31,195 nt of DNA from Lentimicrobiaceae bacterium (GTDB lineage Bacteria > Bacteroidota > Bacteroidia > Bacteroidales > JALOCA01). Both the position numbers and the translations under genes were made by a program. Position 1 is the stretch's first letter. Every line of letters begins with the position of its first letter. Location: the NCBI GenBank assembly GCA_023227965.1, contig JALOCA010000038.1:1-31195 (forward strand), written 5' to 3'. Below the pieces are notes generated by a model. That model ran no database searches, had not been told where the DNA came from, and worked only from the letters and a program-made list of their open reading frames with translations. Positions 15,867 to 24,030 of this stretch are shown here, piece after piece.

Positions 15867-18326
15867 ATGTGTAAATCATTTAAAGTCAATTTTTTATTAA
15901 TCTTTTTGTTTTCTACAACATCATTTGTTTTTTCACAGCGACCTTCACAGGGAAATGGTAGCATGCCCCAGGGAAGCGGAAAAATTACCGGGATTCTCAT
16001 TGATGCCCAGGCTTCACAACCCATTGAATACGGAAATGTGCTGGTTTTTCGTGTAAAAGATTCTGTAATGGTTACCGGCAACATCAGTAATGTAACCGGG
16101 AAATTTACTATCGAACCAGTCCCTTTTGGAAAATATTATCTAAAAATTCAATTTATAGGATACAAAACCAAATACATAAACAATGTTTCCATTTTATCCA
16201 AAAATCCGGAAGTTGATTTGGGCAAAATTCAGATTTCGCAGTCGGCAAGTTCGCTTTCAGCAGTGGATGTAGTGGCACAAAAGGAAATGATTACCAATAA
16301 CCTGGATAAAAAAGTCATCAATGTTGACAGAAATATTGCTAGTTCGGGCGGCACAGCCATTGATGTAATGCAGAACCTGCCTTCGGTTTCGGTGGAATCA
16401 GATGGAAACATCAGCCTGAGAGGAAATACCAATGTTACTATCCTTATTGATGGTAAGCCTTCGGGAATGGCTAATTTGAGTGCTTCGGACGCTTTGAGCC
16501 AAATTCCGGCAAGTTCTATCGAAAGTGTGGAACTGGTTACCAACCCTTCTGTGCGTTACGACCCGGAAGGAACTTCCGGAATTATTAATATAGTGCTGAA
16601 AAAGAAAAGCCTGCTGGGGCTTAATGGTATGGTACAAGCCAATGCCGGTACGGGGGATAAATACAGCGGCACACTGAACCTTAACTATCGTAACAAAGGA
16701 TTAAATTTGTTTGGAAACATGGATTTGCGTCAACACCGCAGCAAAGATTCCGGTACAGGTTTTCGTACCACTGAGTATAACAACATTGTTTCTTACCTTA
16801 GCCAGCATACAGATGGAACCAGTGAGAACAAGATGTACAATATCAATGTTGGAGCCGATTATTATCTGAACGATCGCAATTCTATTACGCTACAGTACCA
16901 GAACCGCCATATGGACCGTTCGGAAGATGAAACTACCGATAATCTTACAAAAGATTCGGCATTTAACCTGAAAAGGAATTTCGACCGGAATACAGAAGGA
17001 AGCCGTAAGATGAGAACAAATGAATACACACTAAATTACAAACGTACCTTTGAAATGAAAGGGAAGGAGCTTACTGCAGATTTTATTGTTAGTGATAACA
17101 GCATGGACGGGGATGAAGATATGCTGCAACGTGAATTTTCCGGAGATACGGTAAGTAGTACTTCACTTCAGCGTTCGATATCCGACAATTCAAACAACAT
17201 GTATATTGCCCAGGCAAATTATGTTGCTCCTCTTGGTGAAGGTGGCAGATTGGAAGCCGGCTTCAAAAGCTCATACCGTCAACAGGTTTCGGGCAACAAT
17301 CTGTACAACGTATTGACTAATGATCAACGGGATACTATACAACGAAATCATTTTGCTTACGATGAACAAATTCATGCTATCTATGGAATTTATTCCAACA
17401 GCATAAAAAAATTCAAATACCAGGTAGGATTGCGGCTCGAAGAAGCATACACCGAATCGGAACTGAAATATAAAAATGACAAATTCGATAATAATTATTT
17501 TAGTTTTTATCCTTCCGTGCATCTGGTGCAGGAAATTGGAAAAGAACAGGAAGTGCAGTTAAGTTACAGTCGCAGGATAAACCGCCCCAATCCCAGGATG
17601 ATGAATCCTTTTGTGGATTATGAGGATTCACTAAACGTACGCCAGGGTAACCCCAAGTTAAAACCGGAATACATCAATTCGTTCGAGCTGGGGTATTCCA
17701 AATACTGGGGAAAAACTTCTTTTACAGGCAGTGTATTTTACCGGAGAACGGATGATGTGATAAATTCTGTAAGCGTTCTGGATTCCAATAATGTTACTTT
17801 TACCTCCTATTATAACTTATCTAATAATCAATCCTATGGAATAGAATTGATAGCCACCAAAGAATTTTTCAAAATTCTGAAAATAAATGCAAACTATTCC
17901 TGGTTTAAAAGCACTTTCGACGGAAGTAAGGAATATAATATTCCAAAAACAGAAGACTACACATGGACAGCCAAGCTGAATCTTAATCTCAATCTCTCCA
18001 AAGATTTTTTCTTTCAGGTCATCTCCAATTACCGTGCTCCGGTAACTATGGCTCAGGGAAAGAGAAAGGAAACTTATTTTACTGATGTTGCATTGCGAAA
18101 AGATTTTCTGAAGGGGAAATTATCGGTAAATGCACGTATGAGTGATGTATTTGCAACCCGTAAATACAGTTCTGAAACCTATGGAGAAGGTTTTACCTAC
18201 GCATCTACCCACAAGGGCGAATCGCAGATAATTTTCCTGGGAATAAGCTATAAGTTTAATAATTACAAACAACAAAAACCCAACAGGGAAGCCAATGGTG
18301 AAGAAGGAGATATGGGCGAATTTTAG
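15867..18326 (+). CDS. TonB-dependent receptor-like outer-membrane protein (OMP_b-brl_3 type)
   Basis: An 819-residue outer-membrane protein with a signal peptide (about 1-24, ending SFVFSQ). A carboxypeptidase-like regulatory domain follows (about 40-125; GILIDAQASQPIEYGNV and VPFGKYYLKIQFIGYK), then a plug (VDVVAQKEM, NLPSVSVESDGNISLRGN, VTILIDGKPSG, IESVELVTNPSVRYDPEG), and a long beta-barrel of the 'outer membrane beta-barrel family' (PF14905-like). There is no SusD partner, so it is not a glycan SusC. Ligand unknown; relatives often sit next to head-GIN or peptidase genes. Its stop overlaps by 4 bp the end of the convergent head-GIN gene, with no terminator seen between them. Confidence 0.88.
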   Translation: MCKSFKVNFLLIFLFSTTSFVFSQRPSQGNGSMPQGSGKITGILIDAQASQPIEYGNVLVFRVKDSVMVTGNISNVTGKFTIEPVPFGKYYLKIQFIGYKTKYINNVSILSKNPEVDLGKIQISQSASSLSAVDVVAQKEMITNNLDKKVINVDRNIASSGGTAIDVMQNLPSVSVESDGNISLRGNTNVTILIDGKPSGMANLSASDALSQIPASSIESVELVTNPSVRYDPEGTSGIINIVLKKKSLLGLNGMVQANAGTGDKYSGTLNLNYRNKGLNLFGNMDLRQHRSKDSGTGFRTTEYNNIVSYLSQHTDGTSENKMYNINVGADYYLNDRNSITLQYQNRHMDRSEDETTDNLTKDSAFNLKRNFDRNTEGSRKMRTNEYTLNYKRTFEMKGKELTADFIVSDNSMDGDEDMLQREFSGDTVSSTSLQRSISDNSNNMYIAQANYVAPLGEGGRLEAGFKSSYRQQVSGNNLYNVLTNDQRDTIQRNHFAYDEQIHAIYGIYSNSIKKFKYQVGLRLEEAYTESELKYKNDKFDNNYFSFYPSVHLVQEIGKEQEVQLSYSRRINRPNPRMMNPFVDYEDSLNVRQGNPKLKPEYINSFELGYSKYWGKTSFTGSVFYRRTDDVINSVSVLDSNNVTFTSYYNLSNNQSYGIELIATKEFFKILKINANYSWFKSTFDGSKEYNIPKTEDYTWTAKLNLNLNLSKDFFFQVISNYRAPVTMAQGKRKETYFTDVALRKDFLKGKLSVNARMSDVFATRKYSSETYGEGFTYASTHKGESQIIFLGISYKFNNYKQQKPNREANGEEGDMGEF

Positions 18327-19027
18327 TCTATTTTCCGGATGTTTCCCGAACCGTTGATGTTGGTGGTAATATCGGGAGAACCCTTATAACTTACATTTCC
18401 GCTTCCGCTGATGGAAACATCCAGTTTTTCGAGCGCCATCACATAGCAGTTTCCTGAACCGTTAACATCTACACTACAGCGGCTTCCCGGCATTTCTTCA
18501 GAATGGATATTGCCTGAACCGTTGATGGTAAACCATTGTTTTTTGGCAGTACCTTTCAGCAAAATTTTACCGGAACCTCCGATTTTGCAGGTGAGTTCAT
18601 CATATTCTACATTAAGAAACACACTGCCAGAACCATTGATTGCCAGTTTCAGTTCTTCTCCTTTAAAGGTACCTTTGGTTTCTACATCTGCCGAAGCATT
18701 AACTGTGAGTTTTTCAAGTGTATTGGCAGTAAGAAAAATATTGATGCCCTTGTGGCTCCCCAGGCATTTTCTTTCCAGCTCAATTACCAAGGTGTTCCCG
18801 GCAACGTGGCACGCAATTTCATCAAGAATATTTTGTTGTGCTTCGATACGAAGCGATTGTGTAGTACCTTGCTGAAGATACAAATGGGCAGGAACATTCA
18901 CTTCAATTTTTGTAAAAGGATCAGCCTGCATAACCCTTGCCACAGATTCTCCTTTGCCGTTGATGCAATCCATACAACCGCAAAAGGAAAACAATGCCAT
19001 AATTAACAGAAAGAATATCTTTTTCAT
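18323..19027 (-). CDS. Head-GIN (DUF2807) domain putative auto-transporter adhesin
   Basis: A 234-residue protein with an N-terminal lipoprotein-like signal (FFLLIMALFSFCGC, with Cys near residue 18). A DUF2807 domain follows (FTKIEVNVPAHLYLQQG, LRIEAQQNILDEIACHV), then a regular run of GSG motifs: INGSGS, IGGSGK, INGSGN, VNGSGN, ISGSGN and INGSGN. These are spaced roughly 17-21 residues apart, the pattern of a right-handed beta-helix. Function is not known; the family is described as a putative adhesin. The ATG at 19027 is chosen because it starts the signal peptide and lies about 9 nt after the predicted transcription start from TATATTTG (19042-19049). An ATG-proximal start at 19063 would be upstream of that promoter. 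Confidence 0.88.
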   Translation of the reverse strand: MKKIFFLLIMALFSFCGCMDCINGKGESVARVMQADPFTKIEVNVPAHLYLQQGTTQSLRIEAQQNILDEIACHVAGNTLVIELERKCLGSHKGINIFLTANTLEKLTVNASADVETKGTFKGEELKLAINGSGSVFLNVEYDELTCKIGGSGKILLKGTAKKQWFTINGSGNIHSEEMPGSRCSVDVNGSGNCYVMALEKLDVSISGSGNVSYKGSPDITTNINGSGNIRKID

Positions 19028-19041
19028 TTTCTTATTTTTTA

Positions 19042-19049
19042 CAAATATA
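19042..19049 (-). promoter_or_regulatory. -7 element for the head-GIN gene
   Basis: TATATTTG on the minus strand, full match to TAnnTTTG, 15 bp before the ATG at 19027, giving a leader under 10 nt. No good -33 TTG. Confidence 0.5.
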
Positions 19050-19064
19050 GTAAACTTATTCACC

Positions 19065-19305
19065 CGAGTTCGGGATAAAATATTTTTTCCATCTGCTTGA
19101 TATTAACCTGTCAGAATTTTAATATCAATAGAAAGGATTTTTTATTTTTGGTGAATTCTCCGTCGAGAGATCAATAATTAATGTCTATGGACAATTTTTT
19201 CTTAAAAATCAACATTCTATTAACGTTCATCGCCTACGGCGAAATGTAACATGAAGAAATATTCCAAAAATGGCTTGCAACCTTGTCCCGAAATCAGTTT
19301 AATAC
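19065..19305 (+). repeat. Left copy of an inverted-repeat element, split by about 120 bp
   Basis: Two blocks, 19065-19122 and 19247-19305, each match by eye about four-fifths of the bases of the reverse complement of 22652-22769, in order. The first block shares 'cgggataaa', 'ttttccatctgc' and 'gtcag.atttta'. The second shares 'taacatgaagaaatatt' and 'ttgcaacctt'. In the right copy the blocks are contiguous. Here they are separated by 124 unrelated bases. The terminal inverted repeats are degraded. No gene is supported in this 275-bp gap. Confidence 0.75.
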
Positions 19306-19338
19306 TAAGAAAAAAACATTTTTCAATATTATAAACAC

Positions 19339-19908
19339 TTGAATCCCGTTTCAGTTTACTTTTGTATCAAATTTGCAAAACCTTTGAAAAGAATCTTACC
19401 TGCTTTTTTGGCTTTTACCTTACTTTATAATGCAGTAGGATACTATATTGTATATAAGACTGTCCAATACCAGGCGAAAAAAGAAATGAAACACCGTATA
19501 TTTCGCCTTGTGCCTGAAAAAGAATTACTACGTTTTGCTGCCGATGACCCGGATTTTTGCTATAACGCAAAATTTATCAATCCACATGAATTTATTTTTG
19601 GAGAGAAAATGTATGATATAGTAAAGGAAATTAGTGAAAACGGAAGGATTTATTACATGTGTGTTAACGATGAAAAAGAAGGAACTTTATTAAAAAATTT
19701 TAACAGACTTACCTCCGACGACGGTCCTAAAAAATCACAGACACAGCAAACAATGCAACGACTATATAAGTTGCTGGTAAATGAATTTACTGATAATTCT
19801 GAAAAATTTACAAATTATATACATAAAAACAAACTTGTATTTACAGAATATAATTGTTTTTATTCTATTCCAGAAGTGGAAATGGTTCCTCCTCCCCCCA
19901 AGATATAA
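19339..19908 (+). CDS. Membrane-anchored protein of unknown function
   Basis: A 189-residue protein beginning at TTG. One hydrophobic segment near residues 19-40 (RILPAFLAFTLLYNAVGYYIVY) is followed by a charged soluble part of about 150 residues ending in a VPPPPKI tail. The N-terminus looks like a signal anchor with a soluble periplasmic part, without a lipobox. I recognise no family. The start is uncertain: a second TTG at 19384 gives 174 residues beginning just before the hydrophobic segment. A TACTTTTG promoter element at 19357-19364 would favour the shorter form. It lies between the two inverted element copies, upstream of the haem-type receptor (162 bp gap). Confidence 0.6.
   Translation: MNPVSVYFCIKFAKPLKRILPAFLAFTLLYNAVGYYIVYKTVQYQAKKEMKHRIFRLVPEKELLRFAADDPDFCYNAKFINPHEFIFGEKMYDIVKEISENGRIYYMCVNDEKEGTLLKNFNRLTSDDGPKKSQTQQTMQRLYKLLVNEFTDNSEKFTNYIHKNKLVFTEYNCFYSIPEVEMVPPPPKI
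19357..19364 (+). promoter_or_regulatory. Possible -7 element inside the annotated start of the orphan protein
   Basis: TACTTTTG, full match to TAnnTTTG, with a TTG at 19339-19341 only 15 bp upstream (normal spacing is about 19). If used, the start would be near 19371 and translation would begin at TTG 19384. Confidence 0.3.
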
Positions 19909-20070
19909 ATTATTGATAAACAGTTTTTATTTCAGAGTATAGTATATCTCTGTTTTAACTTATTTATTAATAATTTTAGTACAATGAAACCTATATTCCA
20001 CAAATACAGATGAAAATGATGTTCAACCTTATGGGTTTTATTTGACAATTAAATAACAAATTAATTACAA

Positions 20071-22494
20071 ATGAGAAAAATAATTTTTACTTTATGTATA
20101 TTTACCTGTTTTATTTATAGTGTTACAGCGCAACAGGTAACAGTTTATGATAAGTCGGACCTGCAGCCCATCGTTAATGTATCCGTTTATAACCAGGCAA
20201 AATCTGCAGCTGAAATGACCGATGCCAAAGGCGTGGCAAAACTGTCGGCTTTTAAAGATAATGACACACTGTTTTTTAAGCATATAGCTTATCAGGAATT
20301 TAAAATTACCAAAAAGGCACTCTCTCAAAGTAAATATAAAGTGTATTTAGCCGATAATATTATCCGGCTTGATGAGGTGGTGCTTTCAGCGAATAAATTT
20401 GAAGAAAAAAAAGCGGATATCCCTCACAAAATTGACATAATCACTGCAAAACAGATAGCATTTAATAATCCGCAAACCAGTGCAGACCTTCTGCAACAAA
20501 ACGGAAATATTTTCGTACAGCAAAGCCAACTGGGCGGTGGAAGCCCGGTACTCAGGGGCTTTGAAGCCAACAAGGTGTTGCTTGTTGTTGATGGAGTGAG
20601 AATGAATAATGCCATTTACCGTAGCGGTCACCTGCAAAGTATCATTACCGTTGACCCTAACATTTTACAAAGAGTAGAAGTGGTTTTTGGCCCGGGTTCA
20701 GTTATTTATGGAAGCGATGCCCTGGGAGGAGTGGTGCATTTTTACACCCCCAATCCTTTACTGAGTTTTAACGGAAAGCCTTATGTGAACTCCGGTTTTT
20801 TTACAAGGTATTCTTCGGCAGCCAACGAAATGAGCGGGAATGTCCATTTTAATATCGGATTGAAAAAATGGGCATTTCTAACCAATATCTCTTACAAAAA
20901 CCTGGACGACCTTCATATGGGAAGCGTACGCGACCCTTTTTACGGCGATTTTGGTAAATGTAATTACTATGTAAAAAGAATAAATGGTACTGACAGCCTT
21001 CTGAAAAATTCAGATCCGAATTTGCAAAAAGAAACCGGGTATTCTCAATACGATATCATGCAGAAAATATTGTTTCAGGCAAACCGTAACACTCGTTACA
21101 TTCTTAATCTGCAATACTCCAACTCCAGCAACATCCAACGCTATGACCGTCTGCAACAATTTGCGGGCGGATTACCCAAGTATGCCGAATGGTATTATGG
21201 ACCTCAAAGCCGTTTGCTGGCTTCACTTCGGGCTGAACTCAGCGGAGATAGAAAATTGTACGACAATTGGAATACTACTATTGCTTATCAGAATATCAGC
21301 GAGGACAGGATAAGCCGGAAATACCGCAAAAACAACAAACAATACCAGTTGGAAACGGTGGATGTATTTTCGCTTAACACCGACCTGATGAAAAAAGTAA
21401 CCCCGGTAAACGAATTGCGCTACGGGTTGGAAACCGTGTATAATTCGGTTTCTTCTGAGGCTTACCAGAAAAATATCCTTACCGGTGAAAAAACTTACGA
21501 TATGGCTACGCGCTACCCTGATGACTATAATTATATGTTCACACTCGCTGCTTATGCTACCCATAACTGGGAGATCAGCAAGAAATTCATCTTCTCGCAG
21601 GGTGTACGCATCAATTACATAGCCCTGCGATCGGTATATACAGATACGATGATGAAAATTATGCAGTTTCCGTTCGACAACACTATTAAACAAGACAATA
21701 CTGCTGTCAATGGAAATTTAGGCTTTGTGTATCTCCCCGGCAGCAACTGGCGCTTTGCCCTGAGTGCAGCTTCAGGTTTCCGTGCTCCCAATGTGGATGA
21801 TGTGGGAAAGGTAAACGATTCGAACGCAAAAGACCATTTGTTGGTTATTCCCAACCCCGACCTGAAACCCGAATATTCCTACAACCTGGATTTTACACTG
21901 GGTAAAACAGCATTCAATACTTTAAACCTTGAATTTACCGGTTTTTATACTTTACTAAAAGATGCCATCGTTTCCAGTTCTGCCACTTTTAACGGGCAGG
22001 ATTCCGTGTCGTACGATGGACAAATGTGCGGTATACAAACAAATACCAACAAAGGAGAAGCATATATTTACGGTTTGCAGGCAAATGCAAAATTACAGCT
22101 CAATCCGCAACTTTCCGTAACAAGTAATTTAACCTACACCTATGGAAGGGTAAAGGAAGGCGATCAGCCGCTTGATCATGTACCTCCTTTTTATGGTGCT
22201 ACCACCTACCATTTTGAGTTGAAAAAGTTTCATTCCGAGTTTAGTATAAAATATAATGGCTGGAAAAAGCTGAAAGATTACAACCCCAGCGGCGAAGATA
22301 ACCTTGCATCGGCTACCGAAAAAGGGATGCCTGCGTGGTACACCCTAAACTTGCGGGCAGGATACCAGATTACAAAACAATTCAACTTGCAGATGGCGTT
22401 GGAAAATATGCTTGATATGCATTACAGGGTTTTTGCTTCGGGTGTAAGCGCTCCGGGCAGGAATTTTGTTATCACCTTACGAGGAAATTTTTAA
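20071..22494 (+). CDS. TonB-dependent receptor, haem/haemoglobin-receptor-like
   Basis: An 807-residue receptor. It has a signal peptide (1 to about 20, ending SVTA), a short carboxypeptidase-like N-terminal domain (about 22-95), a TonB-box-like segment (LDEVVLSANKFEE), and a plug. The plug carries PVLRGFEANKVLLVVDGVR, MNNAIYRSGHLQ and VEVVFGPGSVIYGSDALGGVV, and a 22-strand-type barrel follows. The plug wording 'LRGFE-N--L--VDGVRMN-AI-R-GH-Q' resembles the haemoglobin/haem receptor group (HmuR-like) more than SusC or BtuB. It ends ITLRGNF with a terminal aromatic. The substrate is inferred from plug similarity only; no hmuY-like or haem-degradation gene is adjacent. The TonB gene is not in the window. 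A strong terminator follows, then the right inverted-repeat element. Confidence 0.85.
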   Translation: MRKIIFTLCIFTCFIYSVTAQQVTVYDKSDLQPIVNVSVYNQAKSAAEMTDAKGVAKLSAFKDNDTLFFKHIAYQEFKITKKALSQSKYKVYLADNIIRLDEVVLSANKFEEKKADIPHKIDIITAKQIAFNNPQTSADLLQQNGNIFVQQSQLGGGSPVLRGFEANKVLLVVDGVRMNNAIYRSGHLQSIITVDPNILQRVEVVFGPGSVIYGSDALGGVVHFYTPNPLLSFNGKPYVNSGFFTRYSSAANEMSGNVHFNIGLKKWAFLTNISYKNLDDLHMGSVRDPFYGDFGKCNYYVKRINGTDSLLKNSDPNLQKETGYSQYDIMQKILFQANRNTRYILNLQYSNSSNIQRYDRLQQFAGGLPKYAEWYYGPQSRLLASLRAELSGDRKLYDNWNTTIAYQNISEDRISRKYRKNNKQYQLETVDVFSLNTDLMKKVTPVNELRYGLETVYNSVSSEAYQKNILTGEKTYDMATRYPDDYNYMFTLAAYATHNWEISKKFIFSQGVRINYIALRSVYTDTMMKIMQFPFDNTIKQDNTAVNGNLGFVYLPGSNWRFALSAASGFRAPNVDDVGKVNDSNAKDHLLVIPNPDLKPEYSYNLDFTLGKTAFNTLNLEFTGFYTLLKDAIVSSSATFNGQDSVSYDGQMCGIQTNTNKGEAYIYGLQANAKLQLNPQLSVTSNLTYTYGRVKEGDQPLDHVPPFYGATTYHFELKKFHSEFSIKYNGWKKLKDYNPSGEDNLASATEKGMPAWYTLNLRAGYQITKQFNLQMALENMLDMHYRVFASGVSAPGRNFVITLRGNF

Positions 22495-22516
22495 CCTGAG
22501 AAAGTAAATTAAATGT

Positions 22517-22556
22517 GTGCCATCCTTTGTAATTTTAGCGAGGGATGGCACTTTTT
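22517..22556 (+). terminator. Terminator after the haem-type receptor gene
   Basis: GTGCCATCC (22517-22525) pairs perfectly with GGATGGCAC (22543-22551), followed by five T (22552-22556). It lies 22 bp after the receptor stop. Confidence 0.9.
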
Positions 22557-22651
22557 ATGGCTATTGTAAAAGTTCTATGTTTGAAAAATATTAAACCGTT
22601 GCAAAAACTTTTTCAGACTTCGATGATGCTCAGTCTGGCAACTAATTACTA

Positions 22652-22769
22652 TTAACCTGAGTTCAGCATAAGGTTGCAAACCATTCTTGTAATATTTCTT
22701 CATGTTAAAATCCTGACGGGTTGTTACCAGGCAGATGGAAAACATACTTTATCCCGAAACTCAGGTTAA
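22652..22769 (-). repeat. 118-bp element with 12-bp terminal inverted repeats (MITE-like)
   Basis: TTAACCTGAGTT (22652-22663) is the exact inverted repeat of AACTCAGGTTAA (22758-22769). The interior contains no full gene. Read on the minus strand, it matches the two blocks at 19065-19122 and 19247-19305, in inverted orientation relative to that copy. Flanks show no convincing target duplication beyond a few bases. Apart from this and the terminator, the 380-bp gap from 22495 to 22875 holds nothing I can identify. Confidence 0.75.
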
Positions 22770-22875
22770 CAGGTCCCTTATTTACACAGTTTTTCCCGGA
22801 CAGTTCCATTGAACCTCTTCCTCAGACAACTGAATTTCTTCTTCATTCGTCTGTTATCGTTGTTCTCAATAAAAA

Positions 22876-23217
22876 TTATACATTCATTTCTTTTCCAGGG
22901 TCCCAGAAAAGACTGTTGAAGTGTACCACCTTGTCGTCCTGCACTTCGATACCTTCGTTTTCAAGGAGTTGCTTCATCACTTCGGGGTTGCCGAAATAGT
23001 GTTTGCCGCTAAGTATTCCGTTGCGGTTCACCACACGGTGGGCAGGAATATTTTCCATGGCACTGTGCGAGGCATTCATCGCCCAGCCCACCATCCTTGC
23101 CGAGCCACGACTGCCCAGATAAGCCGCAATGGCACCGTAAGAAGTAACCCTTCCGTAAGGAATGCATTTTGCTACTGCATATACCCGTGAGAAGAAATTG
23201 AAAGTGTCGGCAGGCAC
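22876..23217 (-). CDS. Alkyltransferase-like protein (MGMT family, no catalytic Cys)
   Basis: A 113-residue protein equivalent to the C-terminal DNA-binding domain of O6-methylguanine-DNA methyltransferase. It has IPYGRVTSYGAIAAYLG, the arginine-finger segment SARMVGWAMNAS, and IPAHRVV at 57-63. In active MGMT the last motif is PCHRV; here the acceptor Cys is Ala59. So it cannot transfer alkyl groups and should instead bind O6-alkylguanine and flag it for nucleotide-excision repair, as for other ATL proteins. The start is GTG at 23217. It lies 111 bp downstream of trmB on the same strand, and the gap contains AT-rich 'taatggttaatg' words. Confidence 0.88.
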   Translation of the reverse strand: MPADTFNFFSRVYAVAKCIPYGRVTSYGAIAAYLGSRGSARMVGWAMNASHSAMENIPAHRVVNRNGILSGKHYFGNPEVMKQLLENEGIEVQDDKVVHFNSLFWDPGKEMNV

Positions 23218-23328
23218 GTTTAAAAGAATAAGGGTTAATGATGAATGTTTAATGGTTAATGGGAGGTATATTGCTTTTTACGGTTCGAAATATATTGCCC
23301 GAAAATGTCATTACGTTTAACTTTTGGC

Positions 23329-24018
23329 TCATAGCTCCCGGCTTTCCGCTATAAATTTCAGATAATGTATCTTCAGTCCTTGTTCCAGCCACATTTTTTC
23401 GTAAAAAGTCTGTACTGGCAGCACGTCGGCTATGTCGGGCGTAACCGGGGCATTGTACAAATCGTCGGTTTGATATAGTATTGTGTATCTGTGCATAACA
23501 ATTATTTCCAATGTGTAATTATACAGTTCCGCGTTATCTGTTTTAAGGTGTAATAATCCGCCGGGGGCAAGAATCTGTTTGTACCTTTCAATGTATTGAG
23601 GGGAGGTAAACCTCCTTTTTGCCCTCGAATTACGGGGCTGGGGCTCAGGAAAGGTGATCCATATTTCATTGATTTCGCCCGGGGCAAAAATTTGCTCTAT
23701 CATTTCCGTATGTGTGCGGATAAATGCCACGTTTTTCATCTGGTTTTCCAGACTGGTTTTACTGCCTTTCCACAGACGGGCGCCTTTTTTGTCGATACCG
23801 ATACAATTTTTTTCGGGATATTTATCTGCCAGGGCAATGGTGTATTCTCCTTTGCCACAACCTAATTCTACCACTATGGGATGGTTATTTTTAAAAAAAC
23901 CTGCGTTCCAGTTTCCTTTCATGGAATAACCGGAAGCCAATTCTTCAAAAGTAGGTTGAAATAGATGCGCAAAGGTGGCGTTTTCAGCAAAACGTTGCAG
24001 CTTGTTTTTCTTTCCCAC
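23329..24018 (-). CDS. trmB: tRNA (guanine-N7-)-methyltransferase
   Basis: A 229-residue SAM-dependent methyltransferase making m7G46 in tRNA. It contains the SAM motif VVELGCGKGEYT (about 48-59), IGIDKKGARLWKG, and the family's ITFPEPQPRNSRAKRR block followed by FTSPQYIERY, with TDN later. The length is normal for TrmB. The start is GTG at 24018, 12 bp after the stop of the SPOR protein and in the same reading frame as it. It is probably co-transcribed with that gene. Confidence 0.93.
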   Translation of the reverse strand: MGKKNKLQRFAENATFAHLFQPTFEELASGYSMKGNWNAGFFKNNHPIVVELGCGKGEYTIALADKYPEKNCIGIDKKGARLWKGSKTSLENQMKNVAFIRTHTEMIEQIFAPGEINEIWITFPEPQPRNSRAKRRFTSPQYIERYKQILAPGGLLHLKTDNAELYNYTLEIIVMHRYTILYQTDDLYNAPVTPDIADVLPVQTFYEKMWLEQGLKIHYLKFIAESREL

Positions 24019-24030
24019 GACGGCAATGGC

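Noticed and set aside
19065..22769. Composite transposon carrying the receptor
   Set aside because: The flanking elements are about 118 bp without a transposase, and the two copies differ at roughly a fifth of positions, so recent joint transposition is not supported. Kept only as a repeat-element finding.
22721..22999. Plus-strand frame of 92 codons
   Set aside because: It overlaps the repeat element and the 3' end of the alkyltransferase-like gene on the other strand, with no family-like sequence.
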